Shown one piece after another: positions 61,967 to 64,000 of a DNA stretch of 64,000 bases (positions within the stretch are counted from its first letter, which is position 1; each line of letters opens with the position of its first letter). The position numbers were made by a program, and so were the translations under genes. This DNA is from CAZHJK01 sp964533275 (lineage in GTDB: Bacteria; Bacillota; Clostridia; Eubacteriales; Garciellaceae). The notes beneath the pieces are model-generated. The model saw only the letters and a list, made by a program, of their open reading frames with translations, was not told the DNA's origin and ran no database searches. The stretch lies in assembly GCA_964533275.1 (NCBI GenBank), contig CAZHJK010000006.1:41329-105328 (forward strand), read 5' to 3'.

Positions 61967-63757
61967 CTAAATAATATAATCTAAATACTTACCAATAGAA
62001 GTTGTATCAATCTCTACCTTTATTTGAATTCCTTTATCTGTATATTCCTCGTATAGTACATTACCCTTTTGATGAAGAATTGATAATAGATTCCCTTTTT
62101 CATATGGTAATTCTAATTCTATTATTTTTCTTTTAAACTTTATATTTTCTTCTATTTTTTCGTAAAGTATATCTATTCCGTCACCATTTATAGCTGATAT
62201 TTTAATTTTATCATCTTTAATAATTGGAAAAACAAATTCTAGTTCTTTATCTATTTTATCTATTTTATTAAAAACGACTATTTGTTTTTTTACTGAAGCT
62301 TCTAGGTCTGATAATATAGACTGCACAACATCAATTTGTCTGTTCATATGAGGATTCGAAGAATCTACTACATGAATCAATAAATCTGCATATTTTACTT
62401 CCTCTAAGGTTGATTTAAAAGCTTCAATTAATTCGTGAGGAAGCTTATTAATAAAACCTACAGTGTCTACTAAGAGTACCTTTTGTTGATTAGGAAGTAT
62501 CATATGTCTAGTAGTAGGATCAAGTGTTGCAAATAACTTATTTTCAGCAATGACATCGCTTTCAGTTAATCTATTAAATAAGGTACTTTTTCCTGAGTTG
62601 GTATAACCCACAAGGGCAATAATGGAAATATCGTCTTTTCCCCTTCTGCTTTTCTGTAGATTCCTATGTTTATCTATTTCTTTTAATTGTCTTTCTAAAT
62701 CATTTAATTGTTTATATATATGTCTTCTATCAGTCTCTAACTTTTTTTCACCAGGTCCTCTTGTTCCAATTCCTCCTCCCGTTCTAGATAAAGCTGTACC
62801 CATACCAATTAGTCTTGGAAGTCTATATTTTAATTGTGCTAATTCTACCTGGAGTTTACCCTCTTTGCTTTGAGCTCTTGAAGCAAAAATATCTAGTATT
62901 AAAGAAGTTCTATCGATTACTTTTACTCCCAACACCTGTTCTAAATTTCTTATTTGACTGCCTGATAATTCATCGTCAAAAATTATTAGATTGGCATTTT
63001 TCTTTTGTCGCAAGAAAGATAATTCTTTTAGCTTACCTTTGCCTATATAAAAAGCTTTGTCTGCTTTATCTCTTTTTTGAATTACTTTATCTATTACCTC
63101 CGCCCCTGCAGTAAGTACTAGCTGTTCCAATTCTTTTAATGAAGAGTGAATATCAATTAATGATTTTGATTTATTCACATCAATTCCTACTAGTATTGCT
63201 TTTTCTATTGTTTGATTCTCAAACATTTTAGTTTGATGCTCATAAATGACTTTTTCAATATTAGCTATTAAATTTGTAAAATCTTTTTTTATAATCTCTT
63301 CTATTGTATAGGGACCTAAATTTTTAATAATAAAATGATCTTTTGAATCCATGGATAAGTAAGATATATTTATACTATTTGGTATACCATCATTTACACC
63401 TATAGCAACCATTAGATCAAGCTTTAAATCTAACAAAGCTGTTAAATCTAATTCCGAAAGGGTGCTTTTACCAGAAGGATGTGTATGTATATTTCTAAAT
63501 CCACTTAAAGCTCTTCTTTTAGAACTATTAATTAATGGCAAATCAACTGAATAACTATCTCCCACACTAATAGCAACTACATTTCCCTTACGATCAATCA
63601 TTATACTTATTTCCCTATTAATTTTCTCTGTAATATCAGCTAAGGTATTAATCAAAAATTCATCTATTATCAGATGTTTATTAAAACTATAATTTAAAAT
63701 ATCTTCTAAAATCTTTAAATCATTTTTTTTAATTCCTTCGATATTTCCATTTATCAT
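61967..63757 (-). CDS. hflX: GTPase HflX with a JAMM-like N-terminal extension
   Basis: A ribosome-splitting GTPase of 596 residues, about 170 longer than E. coli HflX. The canonical part is C-terminal: the HflX domain (KADKAFYIGKGKLKEL, GTRGPGEKKLETDRRHI) and the G domain with GYTNSGKSTLFN, DTVGFINKLP and NKID. The N-terminal 170 residues contain a strand SIMIDRKGNVVAISVGD and IHTHPSGKSTLSELDL, that is HxHP, seven residues, SxxD (H91, H93, S101, D104), resembling a JAMM/MPN zinc motif. ATG at 63755-63757 after AGGAG; an upstream start is not needed. Confidence 0.94.
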   Translation of the reverse strand: MINGNIEGIKKNDLKILEDILNYSFNKHLIIDEFLINTLADITEKINREISIMIDRKGNVVAISVGDSYSVDLPLINSSKRRALSGFRNIHTHPSGKSTLSELDLTALLDLKLDLMVAIGVNDGIPNSINISYLSMDSKDHFIIKNLGPYTIEEIIKKDFTNLIANIEKVIYEHQTKMFENQTIEKAILVGIDVNKSKSLIDIHSSLKELEQLVLTAGAEVIDKVIQKRDKADKAFYIGKGKLKELSFLRQKKNANLIIFDDELSGSQIRNLEQVLGVKVIDRTSLILDIFASRAQSKEGKLQVELAQLKYRLPRLIGMGTALSRTGGGIGTRGPGEKKLETDRRHIYKQLNDLERQLKEIDKHRNLQKSRRGKDDISIIALVGYTNSGKSTLFNRLTESDVIAENKLFATLDPTTRHMILPNQQKVLLVDTVGFINKLPHELIEAFKSTLEEVKYADLLIHVVDSSNPHMNRQIDVVQSILSDLEASVKKQIVVFNKIDKIDKELEFVFPIIKDDKIKISAINGDGIDILYEKIEENIKFKRKIIELELPYEKGNLLSILHQKGNVLYEEYTDKGIQIKVEIDTTSIGKYLDYII

Positions 63758-63847
63758 TTGCAAAACTCCTAACACTTATATATCTTGCTATTACCCATAT
63801 AATAAACCATTTAATTGTATATTATAAGAAATATTTATTAAATTATA

Positions 63848-63892
63848 AATAAGAAGAGAGTGGATTAATTCTAATCCCAATCTCTTCTTATT
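63848..63892 (-). terminator. Hairpin downstream of the 5S rRNA
   Basis: AATAAGAAGAGA (63848-63859) pairs with TCTCTTCTTATT (63881-63892). The inner GGGATTAGAATTAATCC extends the stem. It is downstream of the 5S gene in minus-strand direction, probably the rrn operon terminator. Confidence 0.75.
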
Positions 63893-63961
63893 ATTATACA
63901 TTATATTTAATAATCAATAAAATTTGTTTTATACAAGTATAATCCTCAAAAAATAAAAAAA

Positions 63962-64000
63962 TCCCGCAACGACCTACTCTCCCGGGGCGTTACCACCCAA
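63962..64000 (-). rRNA. rrf: 5S rRNA, 3' end (partial, cut by window edge)
   Basis: The minus strand reads GGTGGTAACGCCCCGGGAGA then GTAGGTCGTTGCGGGAT, the conserved 3' part of 5S rRNA. A T-rich stretch (TTTTTTTATTTTTTG) follows it, then the hairpin at 63848-63892. The rrn operon itself lies beyond base 64000. Confidence 0.92.

Overview
The window is a stretch of low-GC Firmicutes chromosome. A spore-forming anaerobe of the Clostridia/Tissierellia type is most likely. The grounds are an AT-rich sequence with strong GGAGG ribosome sites, frequent TTG/GTG starts, sporulation genes (spoIVA, a spoIIP-type gene, YIEGIA, a BofC-like gene, yteA), a six-cysteine SCIFF peptide with its radical-SAM maturase, a T-box in front of hisS-aspS, and the clostridial gene order ruvA-ruvB-queA-tgt-yajC-scfAB-secDF-apt-relA-dtd-hemZ-hisS-aspS. 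Almost every gene lies on the minus strand. The exceptions are rqcH and a pair of TSUP permease genes. The genus is not determinable from what I can see.

Layout. 1-5.3 kb: priA (cut by the edge), coaBC, rpoZ, gmk, remA, yicC, dapF. 5.6-7.4 kb: rqcH (plus), converging on rluD across a perfect shared terminator. 7.4-13.8 kb: rluD, a YteA-type zinc-finger protein, DUF5665, and the post-dcw division cluster divIVA-ylmH-yggT-sepF-PLPBP-HlyD-like. 13.9-27.5 kb: an integrated phage-like element in a tRNA-Pro(GGG) gene. 27.7-36.9 kb: spoIVA, gpsA, der, a DUF512 radical-SAM protein and a sporulation/membrane cluster (DUF3189 x2, YIEGIA with its capping subunit, SpoIIP-like, DUF1614). 37-38.8 kb: pgeF, an RseC-like gene and csoR under an apparent CsoR-operated promoter. 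38.9-50.1 kb: aspS, hisS with T-box, hemZ, an MBL hydrolase, dtd, relA, apt, secF, secD. 50.2-59.3 kb: the SCIFF ranthipeptide locus, TIGR04086, yajC, tgt, queA, ruvB, ruvA, a BofC-like gene, yebC, nadE. 59.4-64 kb: cysK, split TSUP genes, yigZ, hflX and the 3' end of a 5S rRNA gene.

The most unusual part is the 13.5-kb element. It is bounded by 56-bp direct repeats of the tRNA 3' half, with a tyrosine integrase next to the intact tRNA. It encodes portal, both terminase subunits, an N4-gp56-type capsid protein, a scaffold-like protein, a head-connector-like protein, a holin, a winged-helix Rep-like protein, a Cro/CI-like regulator and a divergent DHH-phosphoesterase-like protein. I see no tape measure, tail tube, baseplate, receptor-binding protein or endolysin. 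It could be a capsid-forming satellite that borrows tails, or a reduced prophage. A degenerate 62-63 bp tandem repeat array, interrupted by a 100-N assembly gap, sits between the integrase and the head genes, so missing sequence cannot be excluded.

Other points of interest are an HflX with an N-terminal HxHP...SxxD (JAMM-like) motif, a terminator hairpin between the SCIFF precursor and its maturase, an apparent Asp (GAC) specifier in the hisS-aspS T-box, and face-to-face promoters between two paralogous small genes of the element.
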